A stretch of DNA of 53,598 nt from an uncultured Luminiphilus sp. (GTDB taxonomy: Bacteria > Pseudomonadota > Gammaproteobacteria > Pseudomonadales > Halieaceae), in assembly GCA_938091995.1 (NCBI GenBank), contig CALKNZ010000072.1, positions 1 to 53,598 on the forward strand. The letters run 5' to 3'. The stretch's first letter is position 1, and every line of letters starts with the position of its first letter. This document shows, piece after piece, positions 40,064 to 49,833 of this stretch. The notes beneath the pieces are model-generated. The model did no database searches. It was given only the letters and a program-made list of their open reading frames with translations, and had not been told where the DNA came from. Both the position numbers and the translations under genes were made by a program.

Positions 40064-40654
40064 TTAATCGTTACAAAGAAACGACATTTTTGTTTTGGCA
40101 AACTCAAACTCTTCTAAGGTCGCCGCATTAACCACCATTTCTTTAGCTTGAAGACACTCATCGGCCTCCTCAGCACTTTCTTCCGCTACGGACTCGACAA
40201 CCGCCGCATTGGCAGGCTCGCAATAGGCTGCAGAAATACGACGCACATTGGCGGTTTCTCCAGCCTTCTCCAGTGCCACACAATCACCCCTGACAATTTC
40301 AGTTTGATCAGTAACCACCTGCGCCATTCCCATGGAGCCAAGGTCAATGGTATAGAGCATGCCACTAGTACTGCCCTGAGAACTTGACGCAATCGCGCCA
40401 CCCGCTGCAGCTCCTACAAGGGCATTACGCGCCTTCTTCTTTTTACTTTTACCGCTGGCACTCGCCAACCCCAAAGCGCCACCAACAACAGCGCCGCGAG
40501 GAACCGCTCCACTGTTCAAATCTACCCGCTCTTTCTGCACGACAGTGCCGTATTGAATGGACGCACTCTGGCCCTTTTTTTGAGCGTGTACCGACACGCT
40601 TGTCGCAGCGAGAAAAGTTAAGACCATAGTGATAAAAAAATGGTGAGGGCGCAT
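40064..40654 (-). CDS. Exported glycine-zipper protein of unknown function
   Basis: A 196-residue protein with a signal peptide (cleavage near VHA-QKK). A glycine-zipper stretch (about residues 52-95, GAVVGGALGLASASGK, then GAAAGGAIASSS) is like that of SlyB/Pcp-type envelope proteins, here with a run of lysines between the two halves. The acidic C-terminal part contains four cysteines. There is no lipobox. AAGGA precedes the ATG. Likely periplasmic or outer-membrane associated; no function can be given. Confidence 0.8.
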   Translation of the reverse strand: MRPHHFFITMVLTFLAATSVSVHAQKKGQSASIQYGTVVQKERVDLNSGAVPRGAVVGGALGLASASGKSKKKKARNALVGAAAGGAIASSSQGSTSGMLYTIDLGSMGMAQVVTDQTEIVRGDCVALEKAGETANVRRISAAYCEPANAAVVESVAEESAEEADECLQAKEMVVNAATLEEFEFAKTKMSFLCND

Positions 40655-40806
40655 GGAGATTCCTTGTTGTGTGGCAAAGCTTAAAAGCGTCAGTGGATAT
40701 CTTAACCTGATTTAAGATAAGCGTTGGGCATATTAACCCGATAAGGTTTCAGGCAAAATTTTAGTATTTTGTTAAAACGCGACAGTCTTAAAGGCTGGAA
40801 GCCCAA

Positions 40807-40815
40807 TGCTATAAT
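40807..40815 (+). promoter_or_regulatory. Extended -10 promoter upstream of dsbB
   Basis: TGCTATAAT is a perfect TGnTATAAT extended -10. The -35 region (CTTAAA, 17 bases upstream) is poor, as usual for this promoter class. It lies about 77 bases before the dsbB ATG, in the 237-base gap after the divergent glycine-zipper gene. Confidence 0.65.
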
Positions 40816-40891
40816 CGACCTTCGAGTATTGGGTGCACTCCTATTCAGCACTCCCAAATTTAATCATGCCGATAAAATATGAGCGGAGTTT

Positions 40892-41416
40892 ATGCACAGC
40901 ATCTTTAGTTTTCTCAGTTCTCGCGGCCACTGGCTTCTGCTTGCCTCTGTGAGCTTGGTCATGCTGCTTGTAGCTCTGTACTACCAGTACTCACTCGGGG
41001 AAGAGCCCTGTCAGGTCTGTATCCAGGCGCGCTTGTGGGTGGTGGCATTGCTGCTGGTCAGCATCTGTGCCGCCTGTCTTCCCAATCAACCTGGCATACG
41101 ATTAGGAGGCAATGTCCTGGCGCTGTTTTGCGCTGGTGCGCTCGGGGAGCGCGCCTGGTTTCTTTACCAGTTAGAAAATGGCATAGGCAATGGCAGCTGC
41201 GAATTTCAGCTCGGCATGCCCGATTGGTTTGCCGTTGATCAATGGTTTCCCGCGCTATTTGAAGTGCGAAATTTATGCTCTTTCACCCCCGACATGCTGT
41301 TTGGATTCAGTATGGCGGAAGGTCTTCTGCTTTCCTCTGGACTGCTCACGGCCGTCATCGGTTGCGCGCTCGCGGTCAGTCAAATGACCCTTCATGCAGT
41401 GCCTAAAACCAATTAA
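40892..41416 (+). CDS. dsbB: Disulfide-bond protein DsbB
   Basis: A 174-residue inner-membrane protein that reoxidises DsbA and passes electrons to ubiquinone. Four hydrophobic helices are visible. The first active-site pair is EPCQVCIQARLW (CQVC). The second pair is in the periplasmic loop: GSCEF and VRNLC. GCGGAG lies before the ATG. DsbA is not in the window. Confidence 0.95.
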   Translation: MHSIFSFLSSRGHWLLLASVSLVMLLVALYYQYSLGEEPCQVCIQARLWVVALLLVSICAACLPNQPGIRLGGNVLALFCAGALGERAWFLYQLENGIGNGSCEFQLGMPDWFAVDQWFPALFEVRNLCSFTPDMLFGFSMAEGLLLSSGLLTAVIGCALAVSQMTLHAVPKTN

Positions 41417-41696
41417 TTTTCCTGATAACAACCACAGCAAAACACAAGGCTAGGTGTTGCTTTCCACGCCGTCGGCTCCCTTAGAGCATGCTCAGCCCAG
41501 CCACGGGAGACAGCCCTCAAGGCGGTGAGCAAAGCAACGGCCCGACGGTCCAAACAGCGAAATAGCGAAATAATCTCCCGTTATCGTATTGGGCTGGCGC
41601 TGGAAATTTGCCAATGCATTGCAACTCATGCGGTGAAAAATACCTGTAAGCTTCTGATCGTATACCCTTATTTTTATGACTCACAGGTCCCTCATT

Positions 41697-43409
41697 ATGC
41701 AAAGGTCTTTCGCCGCTTTGTCATTGTTCGCTGCTATCTGCCTATCTGTGCAGACCCTTGCCAATGAAAACCGTGAGATGGCCGACCGCGTTATTCTGGG
41801 TGCCATATATACCGTCAATGACAACCAGCCTTGGGCCGAAGCCATTGCCCTTAAAGATGGCGTTATTGTCTATGTGGGTGACAAATCCGAAAGCCACCGA
41901 TGGATCGGTGAGAACACTGAAGTGACAACACTTAAGAACCAAATGGTAGTCCCGGGTTTTCACGACTCTCATGCACACCTACTAATCGGTGTTGCCACCG
42001 ATACAGAATGCGACCTCATCAGACTTGAGAGCATCGCTGAGGTCAAAGCCAAACTCATCCAGTGCCAAGCGCTTTCTGGGTTTGGCGGTGCACAGTGGAT
42101 TATTGGATCGGGATGGGCACCGTATCTTTGGCCCAAATCAGAGCCCAATAAAGCGCTGCTCGATGGGTTATTCCCAGATCGTCCCGTATACCTGTCGTCC
42201 AGCTTTGGGCACTCTGCCTGGGTCAATAGTAAGGCGCTAGAACTCACAGGCATAACAGCCAGCACAGATCCCGGCGCCGACGGAGTTGTCGTATTGGATC
42301 CTGAGACCGGCGAGCCCACAGGCACTTTGCACGATGCCGCGATGCTGCTCGTTAAAAACGCTTTGCCCGAGATGACAGAAGAACATCGACTGAACAGTAT
42401 TCGCGCGGCACTCGCCATGGCCCATAAATTAGGTGTAACCGCAGTCATCGAACCGGGCGTCGATGCCGACCTATTGGCCCCCTTGTTAACCCTTTCCGAT
42501 CAGGGGGAGTTTAAAATTAGGGCACTCACTTCCCTGTCCACGATTAATTGGCAGCCGGGTGTTTTTGACGATGCTATTTTTAATTTGCTAGAACAGCGGC
42601 ATGAGTGGCGTCGCCCCAATATCGGTGTCGATTCCGTAAAAATTTATATGGATGGCGTGATCGAAAGCTATACGGGCGCCTTGCTAGAGCCCTATGAGGG
42701 CTCAGACCACGACAGGGGACCGCGCTTCTATAGTCAGGAGCAGGTCAATCGCTATTTCAGCCGCTTTGACGCCATGGGCCTGCAAATTCATGTCCATGCC
42801 ATTGGGGATGCTGGCGTCAGGATTGCCCTTAACGGTTATGAGGCGGCCCAGAAGGCCAATGGGCCCTCAGACAATCGCCACCACATGACACATTTACAGC
42901 TGATCTCCGAAGAGGATGTGCCTCGCTTCGCCCAATATAATGTTGGCGCAACATTTCAGCCTTTGTGGGCTTATTACGATCCCGCGGCGGTTGAACTCGA
43001 TATTCCAGCGATTGGAGCCGAACGCACCCATAATATGTACCCTATTGGCAGCGTTCATCGATCAGGAGGGCGCATTAATGGCGCTAGCGACTACTTCGTG
43101 ACCGATATGAACCCGTTATTAGCCATAGAGGTCGCTATCACTCGCCAAGACCCTTATACCAATAGCGGCGAGCCCCTCAATGCCAACGAGCGCGTAGATT
43201 TAGCCACCATGATTAAGGCTTACACACTCAATGGTGCGTATACCATGGGCCTTGAAAAGCAGCAGGGCAGCCTCGAGGTCGGCAAGCTGGCAGACCTGGT
43301 GATACTTGATAACAATCTTTTCGAGCTGACGCCCTATGAGATTTCAGACACAGTTGTCGTAGAAACCATTTTTGCAGGGGAAACCGTCTACAAAAGCAAC
43401 GCGAACTAA
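41697..43409 (+). CDS. Exported YtcJ-like amidohydrolase
   Basis: A 570-residue metal-dependent hydrolase of the amidohydrolase family (YtcJ-like group). Metal-binding pieces are the FHDSHAHL pair, the HVHAIGDAG histidines and THLQLI. A signal peptide (residues about 3-22) suggests a periplasmic enzyme. I choose the ATG at 41697 because AGG lies about 8 bases upstream; an ATG at 41676 would add seven residues. Its substrate is unknown. The 260-base gap before it holds a weak hairpin after dsbB and no other gene. Confidence 0.9.
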   Translation: MQRSFAALSLFAAICLSVQTLANENREMADRVILGAIYTVNDNQPWAEAIALKDGVIVYVGDKSESHRWIGENTEVTTLKNQMVVPGFHDSHAHLLIGVATDTECDLIRLESIAEVKAKLIQCQALSGFGGAQWIIGSGWAPYLWPKSEPNKALLDGLFPDRPVYLSSSFGHSAWVNSKALELTGITASTDPGADGVVVLDPETGEPTGTLHDAAMLLVKNALPEMTEEHRLNSIRAALAMAHKLGVTAVIEPGVDADLLAPLLTLSDQGEFKIRALTSLSTINWQPGVFDDAIFNLLEQRHEWRRPNIGVDSVKIYMDGVIESYTGALLEPYEGSDHDRGPRFYSQEQVNRYFSRFDAMGLQIHVHAIGDAGVRIALNGYEAAQKANGPSDNRHHMTHLQLISEEDVPRFAQYNVGATFQPLWAYYDPAAVELDIPAIGAERTHNMYPIGSVHRSGGRINGASDYFVTDMNPLLAIEVAITRQDPYTNSGEPLNANERVDLATMIKAYTLNGAYTMGLEKQQGSLEVGKLADLVILDNNLFELTPYEISDTVVVETIFAGETVYKSNAN

Positions 43410-43467
43410 GTCTGGGCCAACGTGGTCGCTTATTTACTGCAAGCCGGCCGCTTAATTGAGGGCACCA

Positions 43468-44865
43468 TCAGGCCATACCCGCTTGAACCTCTTCAATGAC
43501 AGCGTGGGCCAACATAACGTCCTCGTAGGTGGTATCAAACTGCCCCACCTGAAAACGAATCACTTTTTGCCCCTGCCAAACGCCCTGGGTCAGATAAATT
43601 CGACCATCATCGTTGATAGCATCGACTAGCCGCTGCTGTGCCCTGTCGTCGCCTGCGCATCGAAAAGAAAACAAACTAAGCACGGGCTCACTGGTGATAA
43701 AAAATCCGGGGGTTTGTCGCAGTCGCTCGCATAATTTCTGCGCCCAAAGCACGTGATTTCGCAGGCGATGTCGCAATCCTTCCAGGCCATAAGATCGAAT
43801 TAAAAACCAGAGCTTGAGCGCCCGAAATCTGCGTCCCAGAGGAATAGTCCATTCCGAAAAGTTAGTAATATCTTCCTGGCTCGTAGTCAGGTATTCGGGC
43901 TCAATTTTCAATGTGGCAAGCTGGGCCTGAGCATCTTTAAGGAACTGTACTGAACAGTCAAACTGAGCTCCCAGCCATTTATGCGGATTAAAAACGATGC
44001 TATCGAAATTACTGACGCCCTCCCAAAGACCACTGCGTAGCTCAGGACAAATCATGGCAGCCCCCGCCCATGCGGCATCTAAATGGGTGTATAAATTCTC
44101 GTCCTTAGCAATGTCTGTAATAAGACTGAGGTCGTCGCAGGCACCAATACTCGTACCTCCGGTGACGGCAATAATGCCCGCGGGGTGGTAGCCCGCGAGT
44201 CGATCATCGCTAATAGCCCTGCGCAGTGCGTCACCGTCCAAGCTATGTAATGGGCCTTGGGTGGAGATTTTTACCAAATTAGCCTGTCCAATCCCCGCAA
44301 CCCAGCAAGCGCGATCAATCGATGAATGCACCTGATCAGAGCAGTAAATTCTAATTTTTCCCTGCTCTGAAAGCCCCTGCGCGTTACCCGTGAAGCCCGT
44401 CGCTCTTTCGCGCATAGTGAGTACAGCAGAGAGGGTCGCCGAAGACGCGCTATCTTGAATGACACCGGTATAACCGTCGGCAATACCCAACGCCTGGCGC
44501 AACCATGCCACCATCACCTGTTCCATTTCGGTCGCTGCGGGCGATGTTTGCCAAAGCATGCACTGTGCTGCAATGGTGGAGACGAGCATTTCAGCAAGCA
44601 TAGAGGGTGGGGCTGCATTCGCCGGAAAATAGGCAAAAAATCGAGGATGCTGCCAGTGGGTCATACCGGGCATGACGATGCGCTCAAAATCGCTCATGAT
44701 GGTGGTCATGTCTTCACTATTTTCAGGCGGTGAAGAGGGTAGCTGCGCCCTAATAGCGCCGGGTGCTGTTTGAGCACGCACAGGTAAAGCACGAATGTTT
44801 TGATGATAATCAGAGGCCCATTCAGCGATTTTACGGCCCCATTCGGAAAACTCATCCCACTGCAC
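43468..44865 (-). CDS. PLP-dependent (aromatic amino acid type) decarboxylase
   Basis: A 465-residue group II PLP decarboxylase. The PLP lysine is Lys296 in FNPHKWLG, and the substrate/cofactor region has HLDAAWAGAA. It resembles aromatic-L-amino-acid and tyrosine-type decarboxylases, but the substrate is inferred. I use the GTG at 44865 because AAGGGAG precedes it with 8 bases spacing; the longer frame from 44895 would put that sequence inside the gene. It is convergent with the amidohydrolase gene, with no strong terminator between. The 200-base gap on its upstream side shows no gene. Confidence 0.9.
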   Translation of the reverse strand: MQWDEFSEWGRKIAEWASDYHQNIRALPVRAQTAPGAIRAQLPSSPPENSEDMTTIMSDFERIVMPGMTHWQHPRFFAYFPANAAPPSMLAEMLVSTIAAQCMLWQTSPAATEMEQVMVAWLRQALGIADGYTGVIQDSASSATLSAVLTMRERATGFTGNAQGLSEQGKIRIYCSDQVHSSIDRACWVAGIGQANLVKISTQGPLHSLDGDALRRAISDDRLAGYHPAGIIAVTGGTSIGACDDLSLITDIAKDENLYTHLDAAWAGAAMICPELRSGLWEGVSNFDSIVFNPHKWLGAQFDCSVQFLKDAQAQLATLKIEPEYLTTSQEDITNFSEWTIPLGRRFRALKLWFLIRSYGLEGLRHRLRNHVLWAQKLCERLRQTPGFFITSEPVLSLFSFRCAGDDRAQQRLVDAINDDGRIYLTQGVWQGQKVIRFQVGQFDTTYEDVMLAHAVIEEVQAGMA

Positions 44866-45098
44866 GGCAACTGCTCCCTTAGAAATTAAGCACACCTATG
44901 TATTTGCCAGCTACCATAACCTGACAGGCCTGCAATAGCTCAACGCCCAACAAGTCATATTGCAATCTGCTTTGCCTGGTGAGTGCCTTCGACGCGAAAA
45001 ATCACTTATCCCATAGTTGATTAAATTAAAGCTCGCGACTTCGAGGCTACCCCCCCAGAAAACACTAAACGGAAACGCAAACGAAGCACTAACAGACA

Positions 45099-45587
45099 TC
45101 ACTCACCAGGGGATTCAAACCGGTTTTTCTCAAGATTCTTGATCACATTTTCTGGCGTGAATACCCTTCCATTCATTACGATGTAGCATCCCGACGGCAG
45201 TATCTGTACTGCCGCAACGGAACCGCCAATGTTAAAAACCGCGTCGTTGTGCGCAAAGGCGGCGGGCTGTAAAGCGCCTGTTAAAACAATAGTTTTACCT
45301 TGAACGATAGACAACGCTTTAGCTGTCTCAATCATACCGTCGGTTCCGTGAGTAATAAGAATACGATCCTGCGAGGAAGCGGCAACGCGTTCAACAATAT
45401 GACGCCGGTCCTGTTCGCTCATATCGAGGCTGTCAACCTTCATGAGTTCCTCAACGGTGAAATCGAAGCCAACGCCCATACTGTTAAGAAGGGGACCAAT
45501 AATCGCATCGCCTATTTCGTAGTCGCTCTTTTTATCGAAATAAATCTTGTCGATGGTGCCGCCCGTGGTGAAAACCGCGAGTTTCAT
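45099..45587 (-). CDS. Half-size asparaginase-like protein (N-terminal domain only)
   Basis: A 162-residue protein matching the N-terminal domain of L-asparaginase. Both catalytic segments are present: TTGGTI near residue 8 and HGTDGM near residue 80. The C-terminal domain, which completes a full enzyme of about 330 residues, is absent, and no separate C-terminal gene is adjacent. AGGAGG lies 9 bases before the ATG and the frame ends cleanly, so it is probably a true short family member, not a truncation. Activity on asparagine is unproven. Confidence 0.85.
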   Translation of the reverse strand: MKLAVFTTGGTIDKIYFDKKSDYEIGDAIIGPLLNSMGVGFDFTVEELMKVDSLDMSEQDRRHIVERVAASSQDRILITHGTDGMIETAKALSIVQGKTIVLTGALQPAAFAHNDAVFNIGGSVAAVQILPSGCYIVMNGRVFTPENVIKNLEKNRFESPGE

Positions 45588-45720
45588 ATTGGGTAACCTC
45601 CTTCACGGACGCTCTTGCGCCCTCCCAAAAGACAGATCGCACGACGCATTACTTCATATCGTGCTGCTAGTCCCTGCTAGTATCAGCGATTATTCTAAAG
45701 CGCTTCGATAAGGTCTGACA

Positions 45721-46335
45721 TCAAGCTTTAACTTTTTTGCCCCACCAGATGATCACAGGCAATGTAAGAATCGTGGGGAGTATCCAGCCCAGCCATGCTG
45801 GCGTGAAGCTGATGTTAACGACTAGAACCGCCGTGGAAACAGCGATGGTACCGCCCAACATATTAGCGAGGTGCTTGGCGATTCGTACTTTCCCTCTGGC
45901 AGCACGATCGCGATGTGAGCGTGCATCGAAAAAACTCAACACGATAGCAATGAGACCAAAAACACCTAGGGGCACAGACGCACTGCTAAATTTCGGGTAA
46001 CTCTGTAACGCCAAAAACCACATCAGCATACCTGAAAACGCCAGAACACTGACGGCCAGCCAATCTATCCAGTGGGGGTTACCGCTCCGATTTCGGGCAA
46101 AACGCCAACCGGAAAACGCAAGATAGAAAGAAAACAGAGCCACGAGCAAAAGGAAGATATTCGACGTCTGCAACGACATGATTACCGCGGTAATAAAAAT
46201 AATAACCATCGACGCAAAGTAGAGCTGCCCAGCATACCGATGCAGCTTGCCACCCTTATGAGTTGTCAGCGCAGTTAAGGCTGAAACTAGTGCTAGAGAC
46301 CCTGCAGCGATATGCGGAACTAACAGTCCATCCAT
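45721..46335 (-). CDS. DUF2306-like integral membrane protein
   Basis: A 204-residue protein with about six membrane helices. The N-terminal part, HIAAGSLALV...HKGGKLHRYAGQLYF, has the histidine pattern of DUF2306-type proteins, where paired histidines could bind haem; that is inference. AGGAGG precedes the ATG at 46335. The 250-base gap upstream holds no gene I can support. Confidence 0.75.
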   Translation of the reverse strand: MDGLLVPHIAAGSLALVSALTALTTHKGGKLHRYAGQLYFASMVIIFITAVIMSLQTSNIFLLLVALFSFYLAFSGWRFARNRSGNPHWIDWLAVSVLAFSGMLMWFLALQSYPKFSSASVPLGVFGLIAIVLSFFDARSHRDRAARGKVRIAKHLANMLGGTIAVSTAVLVVNISFTPAWLGWILPTILTLPVIIWWGKKVKA

Positions 46336-46586
46336 AAAACCTCCTGAGTTCGATCATTTTGGCTCTGGCGCAAGCATCAGGGCAAGAGTCAGGAGATTTC
46401 GGCTTCGAAACATTGCTTACATCAGCCATCCCATGTATTCCAATTCGCTCAGTTAAAAACCTTAAAGTTTAGACGGCTGGTGCCACTCGATTGCAGGCCA
46501 ATATCAACACTGTGACCCTTAAGAATCGAACAGCGGAATCCATAGCGGAGTCATAACTGTTTAAGCTTCAGTAGAGCAACAAAAGC

Positions 46587-48191
46587 TTAGAGCTTAAGGT
46601 TTGCCATGATATCAAGCTGTCGCCTGCGCACCCCTTGAACCGTCGACGGGAACTCGTTAATCACCTGAGTACTTTGTGACACGCTGTCAAAAGCTGGCCA
46701 CAGCGGAACTTGACCACCATTGGGGCTCCCTGTAGTCGCAAAGTTGACCCAATAGCGCATCATAATTTGAGAGACCTGCCGATCAGTCTCAGTCCAGTCG
46801 AAACCTACTTTATGGGTATTGCCGAAAACCAAAGCCAGGTCACCCGAGTGATAAGCCCCTCCACTGCGTGGCCCCCCGGGTAAACTTAACTCCGGCGGCT
46901 CCGGGGTATACAAATGAAAAGCGGGGGGAACGTGATCCATAAAGTATAAAAACGTGGGTTGGCCAATGGCCTGCTGATAATTTGCCCAGCGGTGCATGCC
47001 AAAGGCCATAAAATAGTCTGTCGCAATAGCATGCTGAATCTTTCCCGGCGTTAAATCTGGCTGCGCATAAAGCCCTTTTAGTACTTGAGCCCTATCGCCT
47101 ACCAGCATTAACAGAAAATCATCGAGCCCCTCATCTGTGAGGTCGGTGTTTACCGGAAATAGCTCTACGCCTTCATCGGCTAGAAAACCCAGCAGCAGCG
47201 GTATTTGCGCCTGACGCCCAGCCTTAAAGGTGGCATCTGGAAATTCTGGTAACACCCAACCATCGACGGTGATGCGACTTTCGTCGGCCCACCGGGTTTG
47301 CTCGGAAGCCGCCAATAATTCCTCGGCACCTATCCCTCGTAAAGCTTCTAGTGTGGTCACGTTCAAGGCGTTAACCAACGTTGATCCTCGGCCATAACCA
47401 TCAGCATCTTGTTCTGACATAGTATTAACGCAGGCCGCTGACTGGCCGATCGCCTTGTTGAAAAGCCCCTCTGCCAAGGGTGAAGCCATAAGCGCGCAAA
47501 CACTTTGCGAGCCCGCAGACTGACCAAAAATCGTGACGTTATTTGGGTCACCTCCGAAGGCTTGAATATTATCGCTCACCCATTGAAGTGCCGCGATTTT
47601 GTCCAATAGCCCGTAATTACCTGCACTTTCATAACTCGATTCACTGGCCAACAGCGGGTGCGCGAGAAAGCCAAAAGGGCCTAAACGATAGTTAATGGTA
47701 ACCAACACCACGCCCTGCCCAGCCAATTCGGTACCGTCGAAAATAAGCGAGTGACCCTGGCCACTGGTGTGAGCCCCACCATGAAACCAAACCATAACCG
47801 GTTTTTTTTTCGCGACGTCTGCAGTCCACACATTGAGGTACAAACAATCTTCAGAGACAGCGAAGCCTTCTCTGCGCCAGACAAAATTAGAGGTATGTTG
47901 TAGCTGGTAACAGCTGTCAGAAAAGGTATCTGCTTTACGCGTGCCTTGCCAAGGGCTGGGTACAACAGGAGGTCGCCAGCGTAAATCACCCACCGGTGGT
48001 TGAGCGTAGGGCAGGCCTCGAAAGACGGTAATAGGGACACCTGATGACAGCTCAAAGGGCGAATACACGCCCTCGACAAGCCCTTGCTCAATCGCCACGA
48101 CTTGTGGCGATGACATGCCGTTGGTGCCGTCCTCTTCGGCGACACAACTCACCATTAAAAGCAGATAAACCAGCCCAAAAGCTCTCATCAT
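46587..48191 (-). CDS. Type B carboxylesterase, likely lipoprotein
   Basis: A 534-residue alpha/beta-hydrolase of the carboxylesterase type B family. The nucleophile is in FGQSAGS, the acid in FLADEGVELF and the histidine in AYHSGDLALVFG. EDCLYLNVW is the family's second signature. The signal peptide ends L-M-V-S-C, a near-lipobox, so it may be anchored to the envelope. The second ATG (48188) could be the start. It acts on unknown esters. Confidence 0.93.
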   Translation of the reverse strand: MMRAFGLVYLLLMVSCVAEEDGTNGMSSPQVVAIEQGLVEGVYSPFELSSGVPITVFRGLPYAQPPVGDLRWRPPVVPSPWQGTRKADTFSDSCYQLQHTSNFVWRREGFAVSEDCLYLNVWTADVAKKKPVMVWFHGGAHTSGQGHSLIFDGTELAGQGVVLVTINYRLGPFGFLAHPLLASESSYESAGNYGLLDKIAALQWVSDNIQAFGGDPNNVTIFGQSAGSQSVCALMASPLAEGLFNKAIGQSAACVNTMSEQDADGYGRGSTLVNALNVTTLEALRGIGAEELLAASEQTRWADESRITVDGWVLPEFPDATFKAGRQAQIPLLLGFLADEGVELFPVNTDLTDEGLDDFLLMLVGDRAQVLKGLYAQPDLTPGKIQHAIATDYFMAFGMHRWANYQQAIGQPTFLYFMDHVPPAFHLYTPEPPELSLPGGPRSGGAYHSGDLALVFGNTHKVGFDWTETDRQVSQIMMRYWVNFATTGSPNGGQVPLWPAFDSVSQSTQVINEFPSTVQGVRRRQLDIMANLKL

Positions 48192-48361
48192 GCCCAGTTT
48201 CCCAGCTTATTTTCGAGCACCCATAGTAGTGAGGCACCGCGTTTACGTAAATAAGCGAAAGGCACTAACCAAACTCCTTACCGGTGAGCCCCACGGCTAT
48301 CGGTTCAGTCAATGGAAAATGTCGTTTCGGGCACTCAGCAGTCAAAGCACAGAGATTCAAG

Positions 48362-48898
48362 TCACTCAAAACAGGCCTGACGGCGCGCCGCAATTTCAGT
48401 GGCACCGAGTTGATTCAAGGTACCTATATTCTGATCGGTAATTAGAGCCGCATCAGCAGGCGATGCAACGACACGACCAACGCTCGACTCGCGCAGTATG
48501 TGCATCATCGGGTAAGGCGAACGGTTAGTGTAATTTTCGGCGGCATTAATAGCAGTCCCTGCAAATTGGTACTGCGGATGAAAACCAACTAACTGATAAA
48601 CACCCACACGATCCAGCATCTCCAACAGCCCGTGAGTAACATCCTGAAAATCATTAAAGTCTCTAAAATCTGGAAATGCCGACTCTAAAATTAAAAAGCT
48701 GGTTTCTATATCTGCGTTCTCATCCAGAAGGATTAGTGTGTCACGCAACGCGGAGAGAATGCCTTCCTCATCGGAGCCCCCATAAACCCGGTAATCAATG
48801 GACTTCCGCACCACTTCCCGTCTTGCAAAAGGACAGAGATTGAGGTCAATAACGACCGTTTGGATCCAGCGCTGAGTAATAGTGATCGGTGTTTTTAT
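48362..48898 (-). CDS. DUF1415 family protein, start codon uncertain
   Basis: A protein of about 178 residues in the DUF1415 family, whose members have no known function. Family landmarks are NLCPFA near the N-terminus, LVGFHPQYQFAG and NRSPYPMMHILRE. The start is odd. The frame is open from a TTG at 48922 (184-186 residues), but the only good ribosome-binding site, AAGGAG, lies 7 bases before an ATA at 48898, which is where the family usually begins. A TTG at 48904 is only one base from that site. I use 48898; a rare ATA start or a sequence error are both possible. Confidence 0.8.
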   Translation of the reverse strand: MKTPITITQRWIQTVVIDLNLCPFARREVVRKSIDYRVYGGSDEEGILSALRDTLILLDENADIETSFLILESAFPDFRDFNDFQDVTHGLLEMLDRVGVYQLVGFHPQYQFAGTAINAAENYTNRSPYPMMHILRESSVGRVVASPADAALITDQNIGTLNQLGATEIAARRQACFE

Positions 48899-48995
48899 GG
48901 TCAATCTCCTTGTTCGCCTCAATCCTATGGTAATTTGCTGGCGGGCAAATGCGCTGTTGCCAGATTATCACTGTTACAAAATATAGAGCCCCATC

Positions 48996-49814
48996 ATGGT
49001 TTGGATATGTCCCATTTGCGAGCTTGGTCTTGATAGAAATACGCAGGGCTGGTCTTGTGTCAATCAACACAGTTTTGATGAAGCAAAAGAAGGCTACGTC
49101 AATTTGCTTCCAGCTCACCAAAAACGCAGTAAGAATCCCGGCGATAACCTCAAAATGGTGCAGGGACGTCGCACGATACATGACTCGCAGCTGTATCAAC
49201 CCTTAGCAGAGGTCTTGTCCTCCATCGTCAAGCAGTATGCAGACTCAAGCGCCTTGCTCGATATTGGATGTGGCGAAGGTTACTACGGAGGTTTTATCGC
49301 AAGAACTGTACCGACAGTCACTCTGTACGGGATTGATATTGCTAAATCAGCGGTGAAGTTAGCCGCCAAAACATATTGTGACCAGCACTTTGCTGTTGCG
49401 GGTGCACGCCGTCTGCCAGTCGCTACCTCTACCATCGATTTAGCCATGTGTATTTTCTCCCCCTCGACCGATAGCGAGGTGGCTCGCGTGCTAAGAAGTG
49501 GCGGACATTACCTTGAAGTTGGCCCTGCCCCTAGTCACCTATGGGAATTAAAAACCGCACTGTATGACCAGCCCCACGAGCACAAGGCACTAAGGCGCGC
49601 CGTATCAGGCAGCACGCTCACTCAGGAGGGCGAGGTAAATTACGAAAAACAACTTAACAACGCCCAGCTGCGGGCGCTAATAGACGCAACCCCCTTTGCA
49701 TTTCGGGGCCATAGAGAGAAACGGGCCCAGCTTCGCGAACAGGCATCCGTCACCCTTACCATGTCATTTTCCTGGCGTCTGTTTACTCAGATGAAGCAGC
49801 CTACAACGGTTTGA
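48996..49814 (+). CDS. rlmA: 23S rRNA (guanine-745) methyltransferase
   Basis: A 272-residue SAM-dependent enzyme that methylates G745 of 23S rRNA. The N-terminal zinc finger is C-x2-C then C-x3-H (CPIC ... CVNQHSFD), and the methyltransferase domain has LLDIGCGEGYYGGFIA and the LRSGGHYLEVGP strand. It is divergent from the DUF1415 gene. Confidence 0.95.
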   Translation: MVWICPICELGLDRNTQGWSCVNQHSFDEAKEGYVNLLPAHQKRSKNPGDNLKMVQGRRTIHDSQLYQPLAEVLSSIVKQYADSSALLDIGCGEGYYGGFIARTVPTVTLYGIDIAKSAVKLAAKTYCDQHFAVAGARRLPVATSTIDLAMCIFSPSTDSEVARVLRSGGHYLEVGPAPSHLWELKTALYDQPHEHKALRRAVSGSTLTQEGEVNYEKQLNNAQLRALIDATPFAFRGHREKRAQLREQASVTLTMSFSWRLFTQMKQPTTV

Positions 49815-49833
49815 ACCCTAAGATCTTTGATCG

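Noticed and set aside
41420-41475. Hairpin after dsbB (AACAC / GTGTT) as a terminator
   Set aside because: The stem is short, with a bulge and no clear T-run.
48190-48441. Plus-strand frame between the esterase and DUF1415 genes
   Set aside because: It overlaps the DUF1415 3' end, has no ribosome-binding site and looks like a shadow frame.
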